A stretch of DNA of 64,000 nucleotides from Oryzias latipes (lineage: Eukaryota > Chordata > Actinopteri > Beloniformes > Adrianichthyidae): the NCBI RefSeq assembly GCF_002234675.1, contig NC_019859.2:1317740-1381739 (forward strand), in the 5' to 3' direction. This document shows, piece after piece, positions 33,910 to 46,849 of the stretch; the first letter of the stretch is position 1; each line of letters opens with the position of its first letter. The notes below the pieces were generated by a model. It had not been told where the DNA came from, did no database searches, and saw only the letters and a list, made by a program, of their open reading frames with translations. Made by a program: the position numbers and the translations under genes.

Positions 33910-36150
33910 GGCTCCTCCCCTCTGACGTTGTCTCCATGGCAACATCAGAATTGAGTTTCAATCAGGGTTAAACAAACCTGTGTTAAGGTTAGCCCCATCA
34001 AGACAAGACACAAACCATCCAGGAGCATAAGCTCCGCCCATCCGGACGGGTCAGAACTTGAGGTGAAAATGGGAATCTATTCCCCTCAGATCTTTGCAGA
34101 CTCCCCCTCAGGGATTATCTGTCCACACCTGAGCGTCTCCTGGCTTAATCTGCACACCAGGAGCAAAATACAAACCAAACCTGTCCAATGGCGTCCAGGG
34201 GAGCTCAGACGGATGGGCCGTGCTCCGTACATAACGTGTACGGCGTCGCTCGGATCATCTTCATTCGGGTAGAAGGATGTTCCACTCCTCTGGCCGAGCT
34301 CTTAAATTAAGATTGAGACGGCGGAGCATCAACACGCGTCGCTCTCAGGCCTTTTCTCAGGCGTCCATCACTGCAAACAGGTGACCCCGCCCCCGCTCTG
34401 CCCTTTTGGAGCTGTCTGTTTGCTGCCTCATTGGTGTGAATGAAACCAGGAGTGGAGCCCCCCCCTCCCCAACGACCAGGACCCAAAGGTCAGGGAGGGG
34501 GCGCCGCCGTCACCAGAGCAGCGATGGGAAACTATTATTGGAGCTATTGTGGAGGGGCCATAATTCATGTGAGAGGAAGTTGTCTTGTTGTGTATATACA
34601 TGTGTGTGCATCTGCGTGTTCTAATGACTGTACGTTTACACAAATCTATCTATAGAGGCCGCCTTGTTTATGGCTTACTGTGCTGCTGAAGCACTCTAAA
34701 AGCCCCCCCCACCCCCCAACTGTGAATGATGGATGACATAAACCTCCGTCTTTCAGACTTTTATTGGGATAATCCTGAAATTTGGGCTCTGTCACTCACA
34801 TCCAAACGACTTTCATGGAAAACGTTTTTACAAAATCAATCAGCATCTGTTCTTTGGAGGCTGCTGTTTATGGCGGGAAAGTGTGTGCCTGGGCTCCGGC
34901 GCACCCCCGTGACCCTCCGGGGAGTAAACAGTCTCAGGACGATGAATTCAGGCTGTTCTGGCTCCCCGTGTGGCGTCGCTATCAAAATGACAATCTGTTA
35001 TTGGGAGTGAGCGCACAGCCCCTCCATCACACGCCAACGCTGTAAATACGCAGCCGCTTTGGTCGACAGGCGCCTCTCCCCGCCGTCCTCGCGGACAGAG
35101 ACGCTCACTCTGAAGGAATGAGCAGTTTGAGCTGGTCACATCCTGGAACAAACACGCCGCGTGATGAAACACGGCGGCGGCGCATTCCTGCATCCCACCC
35201 GTCTGTTGGGTAACGCCGAGAACATTTGGGAGGATTTGGGTGGAAAAGCAGATTCGTTTGTGAGGAACTTCAGGAGATGATGAGGATGAGGAGCAACCAA
35301 ATGTTGGCGTCCCAACAGCCTTTTTCTGCTCCTGACTCCTGTTTTGACCCCCCCAGCTGCCCTGCATCATCCCGCCCCCTGAGAGCAGAGTGGGCTCAGA
35401 CACAGACAGGAGGACCAGGCTGTGAACGGGACACTCCTGCAGACCTTCAGCTTCTGGAGGCATCAGCAGGAGCAGCTCTCACAAACGTCCTGAGGGTCTT
35501 TGCTGGCGTCCTGGCGGTCCCGTGAGACCGGAGGTCAGCTTCTGCAGTTTTTTCCGGACTGTCAGGGTGCAGAAATGTCAGTCCTGCATTTGCAGGAGAA
35601 GACCTCGGAGGTGTCAGGGGGGGGGTGACGGCCCTCTGCCTCCTCTGTTATGTGGAAGGGCAGCAGAAGTTCAGAGTTTATTCCAGTAGAAGAACTTGTC
35701 CTGCAGAGAAGATTCAACCTTTGTACAGTGATGCAACTTCCTGACCAAAAGACGGATTCATCAGGATGGAAGAAAACACAAACACCTACTAATTACTCAC
35801 TGTTAGAGTTTTGCAAAGCTTAACTATAATCACAAACAAACAAACATCAAATTAGAAAAAAAATGACTGGAGGTCAACGTTTGAACTTTTGACTGGTTGA
35901 AAAAATCTGTTTGTCTTTTGAATTCAAGTTTTTTTTGTATTAAAAGAATGCACAAACACACACACAAATACACACAAATACACACACACACAGTTCCCAT
36001 CATCTGCTGTGGGAGACGTTCTCCGTTCCTCTTAGAACGTGACCATAAAGACCTAAATATAGTGGCTGGCCTTTCCTTGACTTTGGCTGCATCATCATCA
36101 TCTGCTTAAATGACAGACCCCCCCCATCTGGCCTCCCCCCTGACTTTAAC
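33910..36150. other. No gene; candidate conserved blocks at 34.5-35.0 kb
   Basis: 34,520-34,690 and 34,725-34,990 are complex, repeat-free sequence with TTTATGGC, CATAATTCATG and AATCAATCAGC motifs and look like non-coding conserved DNA, but no comparison is possible here. A CA tract is at 35,950-35,994. Confidence 0.3.
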
Positions 36151-36235
36151 CGATTGTATTGTTGGTGGTTAGACGGTTTAGGCATGTTCTGACACCGTTT
36201 GGTGACCTTCTGGAATCTGGAATATGAATCCTTCT

Positions 36236-36830
36236 CTGCTGCAGGAGTCGTCTGACTGAACTGCAGTAAATTCAGTCGCTGTTTTTCGGCGATACGGACT
36301 TCGCCACGTTGGAACCAGACGACGTTAGTAAGCAGCGATTGGTCCAGGTCGGTCTGCATCAACATTTCTATGGCAGCCACTCTCTCCAATCAGCAGTAAG
36401 CTTTAGGAAGGCCACACCCCTTCCACTGAAAACGGGCTTGGGAAACATTTGACATAAGACAACCTTCTGTCATGGCAGCATCTGATTGGTCAGTTTCTAC
36501 CTAGAATAACTTGCACTGTAGAAAGAAATTATTGTTTTTGGCGTAGCTAAGAATTGACCAATCAGACGCCTCAAGGACAGCCTGGTGTCAATCGTTCAAA
36601 GTGTTTGATTGACAGATTCTCCTTAGCCTGCCGTCATGGCAGGGGTGTGGCCTTCTAATATGCTCAGTACTGATTGGAGAGAGTGGTTGCCATAACAATG
36701 AAGTCGAAGACCGACACGGACAATTTCCCCATCGTGGGACTAAGAAAGGACTATCTCTTACCAATCAGAGTTGAGCAGGGGAGCCGCCATCATTGTGTGT
36801 TTCTGGGTGAATGGGACTAAATCGCTCTAG
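36236..36830. mobile_element. Palindromic repeat family, copy A
   Basis: Imperfect long inverted repeat. The left arm (about 36,368-36,432, with CTCTCTCCAATCAG and AAGGCCACACCCC) is mirrored by the right arm (about 36,632-36,690, with GGGGTGTGGCCTT and CTGATTGGAGAGAG). Inner arms repeat the CTGATTGGTCA theme. No coding capacity. Related copies lie at 39.76-40.12 and 41.62-41.96 kb. Confidence 0.6.
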
Positions 36831-37143
36831 AAGTATTTACCATTTATGTTGTTTGTTGTTTATTTAGGGTTCAGATATGACCTGAAGCTGAAAATACAGA
36901 ATTTCTTTCTTTTATTACTTTTTTTCTGATTGTTCTTGAGAAAAACATGGTTGCTGGTAAAGTTTAATAGAAGTCCATCATTTCATGATTTGACTGCAAA
37001 AATGGCAGATCAATGTAATATTTTTTAAAAATGTGTCCAAGTTGGACTTTCAATCAAATAAGGAAGTAACAACGGCTGATTCATTACAGCTAATTAATTA
37101 CTGATGAATTTTTGCGTTCTCGCTGTTCAAAATGAGACAATTA

Positions 37144-37818
37144 AGGCCCGTACACACCGGGACGAATATTCGCCAGGCGTTATTCGCCAGCGTTTTTCGC
37201 CACGTTTTTTGTGTTCACACCCAGGCGATTTTCGCTGACGATGAGCCGAGCGAACATGCAATTTCATTCCCTGACATTAGATGGCGCTTAATGTAAACAG
37301 AAATACTCCTGTACACAAGGTGGCGCTGCGCAACTTTACGCTTCTTAAAGTCGCTTTTCACTCAGAAGAAGAGAGCAAGTATTTACACGCTTGTCAGAAT
37401 CATACAAAGAAAACATGAATATTTCAAGCACCAGTAGCTCCAACTGGTGCTTGGTTCGGGGATATTTTAGAATGTCCGTCATTATTTCTTTGCGGCAGTG
37501 TAGACGCTACTTGGCGTCTATCTTCTTCGCTGGTATGTGTGCTCAGCAAGGCAGTTTGATGTTTGAGCGCCCCCAAGTTGTGTTTTACTGTAACTTCAGA
37601 AGCTCCAGACACGTGTGCAAAAGCGCCATTCTCATTGGTCGAATAGATTTCAACGCGAGGCGTCAAAAAAAAAAACGAACCCGAGGCGTTTTTTTTTTTG
37701 ACGCGTGGCGTTTTTTTGCGTCGGTGTGCACACTCACATTGGTGCCCTTTGTTTAGTCACGAGGCGTTAAACGTCGGCGAAAATCGCCGGCGAAATTCGT
37801 CCCGGTGTGAACGGGCCT
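37144..37818. mobile_element. PIF-Harbinger-like MITE
   Basis: 675 bp with terminal inverted repeats beginning AGGCCCGT(A/T)CACACCGGGAC, about 27 bp, and a TTA direct repeat on both sides (37,141-37,143; 37,819-37,821). A 3-bp TTA/TAA target is typical of PIF-Harbinger. The interior has many CGCC / GGCG words and no transposase. Confidence 0.75.
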
Positions 37819-37824
37819 TTAGAC

Positions 37825-39755
37825 TGTCAGAGCAGGAAGTGACTGTGGGCATCCCACGGGGATCCCGGCGCGCGGTCAGTGCCAAAAACCCGCAGCCCCC
37901 GTTCAACCCGCGTTCACGTGACCAGGGTTTCGCGCGCTGCTCGCTCCGGTAACCAGAGCCGTTGCAAAAGTAAAAATATATAATCTGCGTCTTTATGTTT
38001 GCAAGATTCTCAAACCAGCATAAACGTTTTAAAATGGGTTGTTTAAGTGAGTGAATAATATTTGGAACTTATTGTCACAGAAACTCAAAACCTGGAAAAT
38101 GTGAAATCAAAGTAAATGAACTCTTTTGATGTTTAAATTGACACTCGATGGATCGCGCGCAGAAAACACGCGTGTACTTCCGCGTAAATAAAGGATCCGC
38201 TTGATGTAATTGACCAATCACCACCGTCCCTGCAGGCATGCGCAATGGATCTTCAGCCTCAACAGATTCATTAAAAAAAGGAACATTAAGCGTGAGTCTG
38301 ACGGCCAACGCGTGACACATGGCAGCCCTGGATTATTGATGTGTTAAACTCAGATCGATTCAGATTATTGATCGATTTTATCGCTTGTGTTTCCGTGGGG
38401 GCTGATCTCAGACAATGCAGAGATTTGACAACAGTTTGGTGAAAACGTCACTGTTTAGAAGGAATTATGAGACCAAACAATCCTTTCTTTTTCTATTGCA
38501 GCCATTTGTCTCTTTTAAAACTATTTTGAACAGTAAAACAATGAATCTTTACATCACAGACTCGAACTATGGAGACATGTTGGAAAAGAAAAACTTGTTT
38601 AAAAGTATATTCAGATAAATCCATAATTTCAGAACAGAAGTCAGTGTTCACACCAATGTATTCCAAAGCAACAATATTTAAGTATTTGATGAGTCAAAAG
38701 AGAAATTGAGCACAAAAGGTGATTTATGTGGAATCTTTCAGTAACGTTCTGCTTTGTTTTGTATTTTATTTGTTTAATATTTATGACTGTGTGGTGCAGA
38801 TTTGACAGTCCCTCATAAAAATCCAGATCATCTGCGGCAGCGTTGGGTGTGAATGCTGAAGAACTGGTCCCTCCTCCCTTCTAACAAGAACAAAAGCTAT
38901 TAAGACGGGTTTTCCTCCAGGATTTTCTTTAACAATAAATTCATTTTAAATTGTGTTGACGGTCACAGAAATCATTTTTAAAAATGTTGGAACTACTTTT
39001 TAAACTTCTGAAACTTTTTTTTTCCATCTATGTTTTAGTTTTAGTTTCTTAGATTTCTTTGTTCTGAAATACCTACATTCTTGTTTTACCTCCCATGATG
39101 CAACATTTGTGTAATCCAGCACAGATTACCAGCCAGTTAAGATCATTCAAAGATGACTAAAATAAATGTGATCAAATCATAAATTCCTGACTCCAGTTAA
39201 ATCCAGTTATTTCTTTTTATTACATAAAAAATCCTTTAATCAATTCGTATTTTGATGGATGTTTAAAGCAAACGGCGACTGTGGAGAGAAAGATAAACGT
39301 CTTTTTAGGAAAAACAGGAAGTTCCATCAGAACCAGGAAGTCTTCATTGGTCTGGAGAGAAAACATCACCAGTGTTTCCAGCCCCTCAGTGGGGGGAGGA
39401 GCTAGAAGTCGCTAATTTGCATATCATTTGTAGATTTTCTGAGAAAACAAACAAAAAAAATAAGTAAGAACATCATCATTTTATTGGTTCTGTGGGCATC
39501 TTCTCGTCACTCTTCTATAGCTGTTGACCTCAGACGGAGATGGATCCGCCCGGCAGAGGTAACGAAGACGCACAGAGGTCAAATGTAAACAGGAAGCTTT
39601 CCTTGTTGTCTGTTGAAACCAGGAAGTATTGCAACATTACATAATTCAATTAAACATAAAATATCAAGTTGCTGCTGGGGTTCAGACCATTGACTGTATC
39701 TGAAACCTGGACTGAGCAGCTTCATCCATAGAAAAGGGTTCGCTTCAGCCAAATG
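37825..39755. other. No gene seen
   Basis: Mostly AT-rich; no recognisable element or exon. Confidence 0.45.
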
Positions 39756-39759
39756 AAGT

Positions 39760-40120
39760 TAATTCAGTCGCCATTTTTTCATGATACAGACGCCGTCAGT
39801 GAGCAGGAATGGATCCGAGTCAGTCTGAGTCAACGTTTCCATGGCAACCCCTCTCACCAATCAGGAGTGAGCTTGTCAGAAGGCCACACCCCCACCACTT
39901 GAAAGCAGGCTACATAAAATCTGTGATTTAAACGCTTTGAACGCTGGACTTGGGGGGCCATCGGGCTTCGCCTACTTTTACTGAAGTATCTGATTGGTCA
40001 GTATATAACTGGAATAACTTGAGCTACAGAAAAAATATCCTGGAAAAAGAGGATTATCAAGAAGATGTTTAAAAAAAAGAAAGGTATCAGATCCGGAACA
40101 GTCCTTCTGACCAATAGAAA
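39760..40120. mobile_element. Palindromic repeat family, copy B
   Basis: Shares with copy A the order CCATGGCAACC, CTCACCAATCAGGAGTGAGC, AAGGCCACACCCC and later CTGATTGGTCAGTATA, CTGGAATAACTTG. It looks like one arm plus centre of the palindrome. Confidence 0.5.
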
Positions 40121-40124
40121 GACG

Positions 40125-41600
40125 TTTTTTTTCCTTTATAGACGGAAAGCCGGGGGGCGGGGCCACTCAGTCAAAACCAGCGAGAGTAATCTGGAGTGGG
40201 CGGAGCCTCATGTCAGGTCCCGCCCTTTGGCAGGAAGAGAAATGGCTGAAGAAGCCTTCCACAGAAGTCTCCAGTATCAACAGGAAGAGAAGCCCCAGAT
40301 GTGACGCTATTTGGAGAAAATAAGTCGGGGTGGGGTGTGGGTGGGGGTGGGGGGTTGCTGAGTTGCTAATTAACCAGTCAGCAATATTTAAATATAAAAA
40401 AAAAGACAAATAATGACTTCCTGAATGAAGGTGAGGACAGGTTTAGCTTTTACCTCTAACTCTTAAAGCCCCCTCCCGCAGACACCACTTACCCCCCTCC
40501 CCCCAGCCATCCATCTCCGACCTGTCTCCTTTTTCTGTCTCGTCTCCTCTCCGCTGTCAGGCTGAGGCCTAACGACAGGACAGGCCTCTGGTCAAACAAA
40601 CAGCAGACGCGCTGCTGGTTCAGGCCGTCACTCAACAGTCCCCCTCCCTGAACGACCTCTGACCCCATCGGCCACCCCGACCACCTCCTCCTCTTCACAG
40701 ACCGGGTCCTGTTTGTTGTGTTTGCAGCAGCACGGATCACTTCCTGTTAGAGATCAACCAGACTCCACAGAGACGGGGGGGGGGGGGGGCACGTACACGC
40801 ACGGACACGTACAGCGGCGCACGCCGACGCACTTCTCATGAGGTTTGAGTCCCGACGTATTAATGACCACGCTGACAAGGCACGGTGCTCATTGGCAGGA
40901 AACGACGCAGAGAAACCCTGTGAAAGGAGATCTGAGGGTCGGTTCATACCTGAGTTCCACGCTCGAGAACACCTGAGCGCTCACACAGCAGGTGAGACTG
41001 TTCTGAGGCGGGAATGACATCAAAGGGTTCTGGTAATTCCAACAGAAATGAGATCTGCAGGACGGTTTTCACAGACAACATGTGAAAATAAAAAAGAAAT
41101 CAAATGTGTCTGAAGGTGGATTTAGGAGGACTCGTTTTGTCCAGAAGCTTCTGCTGACGACCTCGATGGGGAGTTTGGAGGGAAAACGGTGGTGGAGATG
41201 CTAATTGACATCATTTGGGTTCCCGGTCCTGCTTGAACGTTCACATCTTTGGCTTTCTGCTCACAGACCAGCTGGAACTCCCAGAACCGCCGTCCGGTTC
41301 TCGTGTCTGCGTCCACAGTTTATGTTCCAGATGAGAGAGATGAGAACATTTCATCACGAATGTCTTGGAGGTAACCTGCTAAAGCAGAAAAGTTGTATGT
41401 GACGGCCGCGTGAGCGTTTATTTTTCAGAAAGTATCCAACAACGTTTCTCCTCTCGGGGTGCGTGCACACGGACCCAAACCGAACGGTCTCAGATGTTCA
41501 TCCTCATAAACAAAACCAATCATTCTTATTCCAGGTGGGACACACCTGCACACACAAACAGTAATCCGACTTTCAGAGTTGCTGAGATTATGCTTTTTTT
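40125..41600. other. No gene seen
   Basis: Mixed sequence with a 13-base G run near 40,777. No exon recognised. Confidence 0.4.
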
Positions 41601-41614
41601 TTTCAAACTGGTCA

Positions 41615-41965
41615 CACTCTAGAGCCCTGATTGACCAATCATACGCCTCAATAAAAGTGGGTGGAGCCTGCTGGCCCCCACGCTCAACATTCAAAACATT
41701 CGACAGATATCATGTAAATGGCAAATACTTATATAGCGCCTTTCTTCCTACAAGGACAAAGCGCTTTACAGTCACACACACATTCACTCACACATTCAGA
41801 CACTAGTGGCACCCCCTACCACCTGCTTTCAGGTGGTAGGGGGTGTGGCCATCCAACACGCTCACTCCTGATTGGTGAGAGGGGTTGCCATTGTTACTCA
41901 TATTGGCTTGGCCCAATCACTGCTTGACGGCGTCTGGCTTCAACATGGCGGTGTCGGCATCATGA
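41615..41965. mobile_element. Palindromic repeat family, copy C, with nested insertion
   Basis: The reverse-orientation arm is split: TTGACCAATCATACGCCTCA before 41,660 and GGGGTGTGGCC, CTGATTGGTGAGAGGGGTTG after 41,835. Between them (about 41,712-41,822) sits another common fish repeat recognisable by TATATAGCGCCTTTCTTCC and AAAGCGCTTTACAGTCACA. Confidence 0.5.
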
Positions 41966-42970
41966 GAAAATGGCGATGGAAAAGACTCCATTTGGTTGGA
42001 GCCGGAATAAACCATTTTCTCTGGATGACATCAGACCGGCTCGGTCCAGTTCTTACATACAGTCGATGTTTCTGCCTATTCCAGCTCGCTGTTGTTTTTG
42101 CTCACACTCGGCCACACAGAGACGGGATTTCTCCTGCTGGTCCTGCAGTGTAGGCGTTTCTCACGGCTGCTAACTCATTTCAAAGTTTGGGTTTAGTGAA
42201 AATCATCATCTCCATTGGCTGCAAACAGCAGTAAATCACGTCCTCTTTGCTGACTTCTTTCACTTCACTAAAGGAAACAGTGATTTCCCATCATTTCAGC
42301 TGCTTCAACTCGTTTTTCCTAAACTTAGTCTATAAAGAGGAAAAGGTTCCAGAAAACGGTGAGTTTGTGAGTGTCGTCTTGAAGAACAGCAGAGCTAGAA
42401 TGTGTTGATGTGAGTGGATTATCTCCTGGCTTTGCCTTCTCATGCAAAACCAGCGGACAGCTTTAAGCCTGTGATGATTCAGCCGTCTGCAGACTGTTTT
42501 GGTTTGTGGTTATCTCTGCAGCCGGTGGCCAAAGTTTGGAAAATTTGCTGCTTAAATGCATTCTTTGGTGTTTCTTCACGTGTTCCCCAGTGTGTTTGCG
42601 TTTCTGAGCACGAGCAGGAAGGACCCAACACTAAGCAGCTGTCAGAGGAATGCTGGTTATCGTCTTCCCCGGGGGGTCAGCCTGTCAACTCGTCCCCCCA
42701 GACCACTCTCCTCTCAGCCTCGCTTTGGCAGGCAGAGCTGGTTAATGCTGATGTGTAGGGAGAGGGGGGGGGGGGTCCTGCTGGGAGCTCGACAAATCTG
42801 ATAATTACTGAGCTGACAACAAATCCCCCCAAACACCAACTGAGCCTCAAACCAGACCCCCCCTGAAAGGCACTGATGGGGCAAACATCAGACCACTGCT
42901 GAACTTGACTCAGATACAGAGATGAAGCTGTGTGGAGAGGAAACGACTCAGGAGCTGCTTATTTGGCTGA
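41966..42970. other. No gene seen
   Basis: Mixed non-coding sequence; a 114-codon frame at 42,414-42,758 has no recognised domain. Confidence 0.4.
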
Positions 42971-42973
42971 AGT

Positions 42974-44815
42974 CCACAGCTGTTGATTTAAAACAGCAGG
43001 TTTGATTGCTGACAGCTGTTAATTGAGAACGGCACGTTTGATTGCTGACAGCTGTTTATTGAGAACGGCACGTTTGATTGCTGACAGCTGTTAATTGAGA
43101 GCAGCGAGTTTGACTGCTGACAGCTGTTTATTGAGAATGGCACGTTTGATTGCTGACAGCTGTTAATTGAGAGCAGCGAGTTTGATTGCTGACAGCTGTT
43201 AATTGACAGCAGCAAATTTGATTGCTGACGGCTGTTAATTTAGAGCAGCAGGTTTGATTGCTGACAGCTGTTTATTGAGAATGGCACGTTTGATTGTTGA
43301 CAGCTGTTAATTGAGAGCAGCAAGTTTGATTGCTGACAGCTTTGAATTGAGATCAGCAAGTTTAATTGCTGACAGCTGTTAATTGATAACGACATGTTTA
43401 ATTGCTGACAGCTTTCAATTGAGTGCAGCATGTTTGATTGCTGACAGCTGTTAATTGAGAGCAGCAATTTAATTGCTGACAGCTGTTAATTAAGGGCAGC
43501 AAGTTTGATTGCTGACAGTTGTTAATTAAGGGCAGCATGTTTGATTGCTGACAGCTTTGAATTGAGAGCAGCAAGTTTGATTGCTGACAGCTGTTAATCA
43601 AGAGCAGCAAGTTTGATTGCTGACAGCTGTTAATTGAGAGCAGCAAGTTTGATTGCTGACAGCTGTTAGTTGAGAGCAGCTAGTTTGATTGCTGACAGCT
43701 GTTAATTGAGAACGGCAGGTTTTATTGCTGAAAGCTGTTAATCAAGAGCAGGAAGTTTGATTGCTGACAGTTGTTAATCAAGAGCAGCAAGTTTGATTGC
43801 TGACAGCTGTTAATTGAGAGCAGCGATTTTGATTGCTGACAGCTGTTAGTTGAAAGCAGCTAGTTTGATTGCTGACAGCTGTTAATTGAGAACGGCAGGT
43901 CTGATTGCTGACAGCTATTAATTGAAAACGGCAGGTTTTATTGCTGAAAGCTGTTAATCAAGAGCAGGAAGTTTGATTGCTGACAGCTGTTAATCAAGAG
44001 CATGAGGTCTGATTGATGACAGCTGTTAATTGAGAACGGCAGGTCTGATTGCTGACAGCTGTTAATTGAAAACGGCAGGTTTTATTGCTGAAAGCTGTTA
44101 ATCAAGAGCAGGAAGTTTGATTGCTGACAGCTGTTAATCAAGAGCATGAGGTCTGATTGCTGACAGCTGTTAATTGAGAACGGCAGGTTTGATTGCTGAC
44201 AGCTGTTAATTGAGAATGGCAGGTTTTATTGCTGAAAGCTGTTAATCAAGAGCAGGAAATTTGATTGCTGACAGCTGTTAATTGATAACGACATGTTTAA
44301 TTGCTGACAGCTTTCAATTGAGAGCAGCATGTTTGATTGCTGACAGCTGTTAATTGAGAGCAGCAATTTGATTGCTGACAGCTGTTAATTAAGGGCAGCA
44401 TGTTTGATTGCTGACAGCTGTGAATTGAGAGCAGCAATTTGATTGCTGACAGCTGTTAATCAAGAGCAGCAAGTTTAATTGCTTACAGCTGTTAGTTGAG
44501 AGCAGCTAGTTTGATTGCTGACAGCTGTTAATTGAGAACGGCAGGTTTGATTGCTGAATGCTTTTAATTGAGAACGGCAGGTTTTATTGCTGAAAGCTGT
44601 TAATCAAGAGCAGGAAGTTTGATTGCTGACAGCTGTTAATTGAGAACGGCAGGTTTGATTGCTGAAAGCTGTTAATTGAGAACGGCAGGTTTTATTGCTG
44701 AGAGCTGTTAATCAAGAGCAGGAAGTTTGATTGCTGACAGCTGTTAATCAAGAGCATGAAGTTTGATTGCTGACAGCTGTTAATTGAGAACAGCAGGTTT
44801 GATTGCTGACAGCAT
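42974..44815. repeat. 36-bp-unit minisatellite, about 51 copies
   Basis: Each unit holds TTTGATTGCTGACAGCTGTT followed by AATTGAGA and a variable AGCAGC/ACGGCA segment. Units diverge by point changes and group into subfamilies that recur in order, suggesting block duplication. 36 is divisible by three, so the array reads as 12-residue repeats (LLSINSCQQSN) in short minus-strand frames without a gene. Almost all units keep CAGCTG. Confidence 0.95.
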
Positions 44816-45330
44816 TGACTTTAGCATTAGTGGGTAGTGAGGTGGAGCTTCATGTGACCAGTAACTTCTCACTCCTCACACATGGAAAAACAAAGTACTG
44901 GTTCTACCTGAGCAGCAGAACATCTTCATTCTCCTCCTGTGAAAACTTCAGCTGCACCTCTGCAGCTTTTCTGATTCTTGATGTTTCCTCCGGTCCTGCC
45001 GCTCAGCTCCTGCGCAAACACCTGCCTTGACCTTTCAGCTCAGCCGAGTTGAGGCCCGGTCTGGCCTGCAGCCGTGGGGACAGCAGGAGCCGCTGTTCTA
45101 CACCAATTGACTCAATCAGCTGCGTCCAGGGGCATTAGCCCCCCACCCTCTTTGAAATCCAACACTGTTGAAAGTATTTCTCAAGAGGTGAAGCTAAAAG
45201 AGAGGTGGAGGTGCATGGAGAGGAGGCGACAGCGTGGCGCGGGGAGATGTTTTGTGTTTAGAAGTGCTTTTCAAACAGCCAACATGAGTTAAGTCAAAGT
45301 TTAGAACAGGATGGTTTCAGTTTATTACTT
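44816..45330. other. No gene seen
   Basis: Ordinary mixed sequence after the minisatellite. Confidence 0.4.
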
Positions 45331-45340
45331 ATCTATCTGT

Positions 45341-46690
45341 ATGGTGGCCCTGAAGGTCAAATCACAACAATGAGTCACTCAACGCAAAAACACTTTGGAG
45401 ATCACAACAACAAAACAAATCTTAAAAAACAGCATTACATTTTAGAAACAAAACAAAACTACAGAAACCAAAACTACAGAAACAAAAAAACATTTCAGAA
45501 AACAAAAGGTAAAGTATTATGGGATATCACTATTTGGATGATGATATCCAGGATCGATTCACGTCAAAAAACTTCCAGGTGAAAAGATGGACAAACGTCA
45601 TCAACCAATCAGCGACGTCCTGTTTCCGGTTTCAGGTTTGTCGTTGTATTTTGTTTTTTAATATTTCATTTGTATTTCATTTATTAATATTTAATTTTGA
45701 TTTCTGTAAATTACTTTTGTTTTCTGAAATGTGTTTTTGTATTTTACGTTTCGGTTTCTGAAATTTTGTTTTGTTTATTACAATATAATGCTGTGTTTAC
45801 AACTGTTTCATTTTTTTATTTTACAACTCTAAAAAAAAAAAAAAAAAATCCAAAACAGGAACTAAATAGGCAAATCATTAAATAAACAAACATCATCAAT
45901 TCTTTCATTAGCTTCCTTAATTGGTGACAGCTAAAAAATTAAAATGTGATTGTTACTAAAATTCCTTCATAGTTTCCTTTTGTTATAAACATATAAATAA
46001 CCTCCTCCATGTTTATGTGTCCATAGCAAAATGTCAGCCAAGCAACCCTCATTTTAGATATTCAGGTAATCCTTCCCTCCACTCCATCCCCAAACAATAA
46101 TCTCCATTTTCAAAAGAAGTAAAGCAGCCATTTTTCCCCAGACATGAACTTTTTATTTTTTGATTCATTTGTTTTTTTGTGATTTGATATTTTTCTAATT
46201 TAATGTAATCATTTTCTAGCAAGAACTAAGAGTTTCCGTCTAACCTGTCTTTCTTCCTTTTTAGAAAGCTTGCTGAATAAAGACAGTTCTGTATCTGAAG
46301 GTATTTGAATATTTTTTAAAGTTTCTTCCATTTCCTTCTCAACATTATTCCAATAATCTCTGATAACAGGACAGTCCCAGAATATAAATGTATTTGATCT
46401 CCTCTTTATCCACATTGATAACGACGGTTGTTGTAAAAATTTAGAGATAGCCATTGATGTATAGAAATATCTCATTTTGTATTTCTAATCGAATTCTCTC
46501 CATTGCTGACTAAGAACACTTTTATGAGTGTTTTCATACAATTGATCCCATCTGTTGTTTTCAGTTCTGGCATCCGATTCCAATTCCCACTTATTGTTGT
46601 TTTGTCTTGTGATGTCGTTGTGATCCTTAAAATGTTTCTGCGCTGAATGATTTATTGATGGGATTTGCACCTCAGGGCCACCGTAGATCT
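45341..46690. mobile_element. Nested long-hairpin element interrupted by an L1-like fragment
   Basis: Outer inverted arms: 45,341-45,418 against 46,590-46,686 (both with GGTGGCCCTGA...CACAAC). Inner inverted arms: 45,427-45,510 against 45,711-45,803 (both with TTTTGTTTTCTGAAATG). A LINE fragment lies between the inner right arm and the outer right arm, suggesting it inserted into an older hairpin MITE. Confidence 0.5.
45850..46590 (-). pseudogene. L1/Tx1-like LINE ORF2 C-terminal fragment
   Basis: Two minus-strand frames join loosely: one with NRWDQLYENTHKSVLSQQW and one with MRYFYTSMAISKFLQQP and FIFWDCPVIRDYW. The FWxCPxIxxYW pattern is the Cys/His-like C-terminal region of L1-type ORF2 proteins. 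Reverse transcriptase and endonuclease are absent. Confidence 0.6.
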
Positions 46691-46849
46691 GAGCTGTTGT
46701 AGGCTGAATGAATGGGAAAAGCTGCGGGTCCATGAGTGTGTTAGAGACACACACTTCACTGGTACAAAAACACAGGACTTTCACCACGGGGGGGCTGGAA
46801 GTGGACACTTTGCAGGACTAAAGCTGGGCCTATTCATCAAACGCTTTAG

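Noticed and set aside
42974-44815. Regular 36-bp repeats as a CRISPR-like array
   Set aside because: Units are directly contiguous with no unique spacers, and the window is animal DNA.
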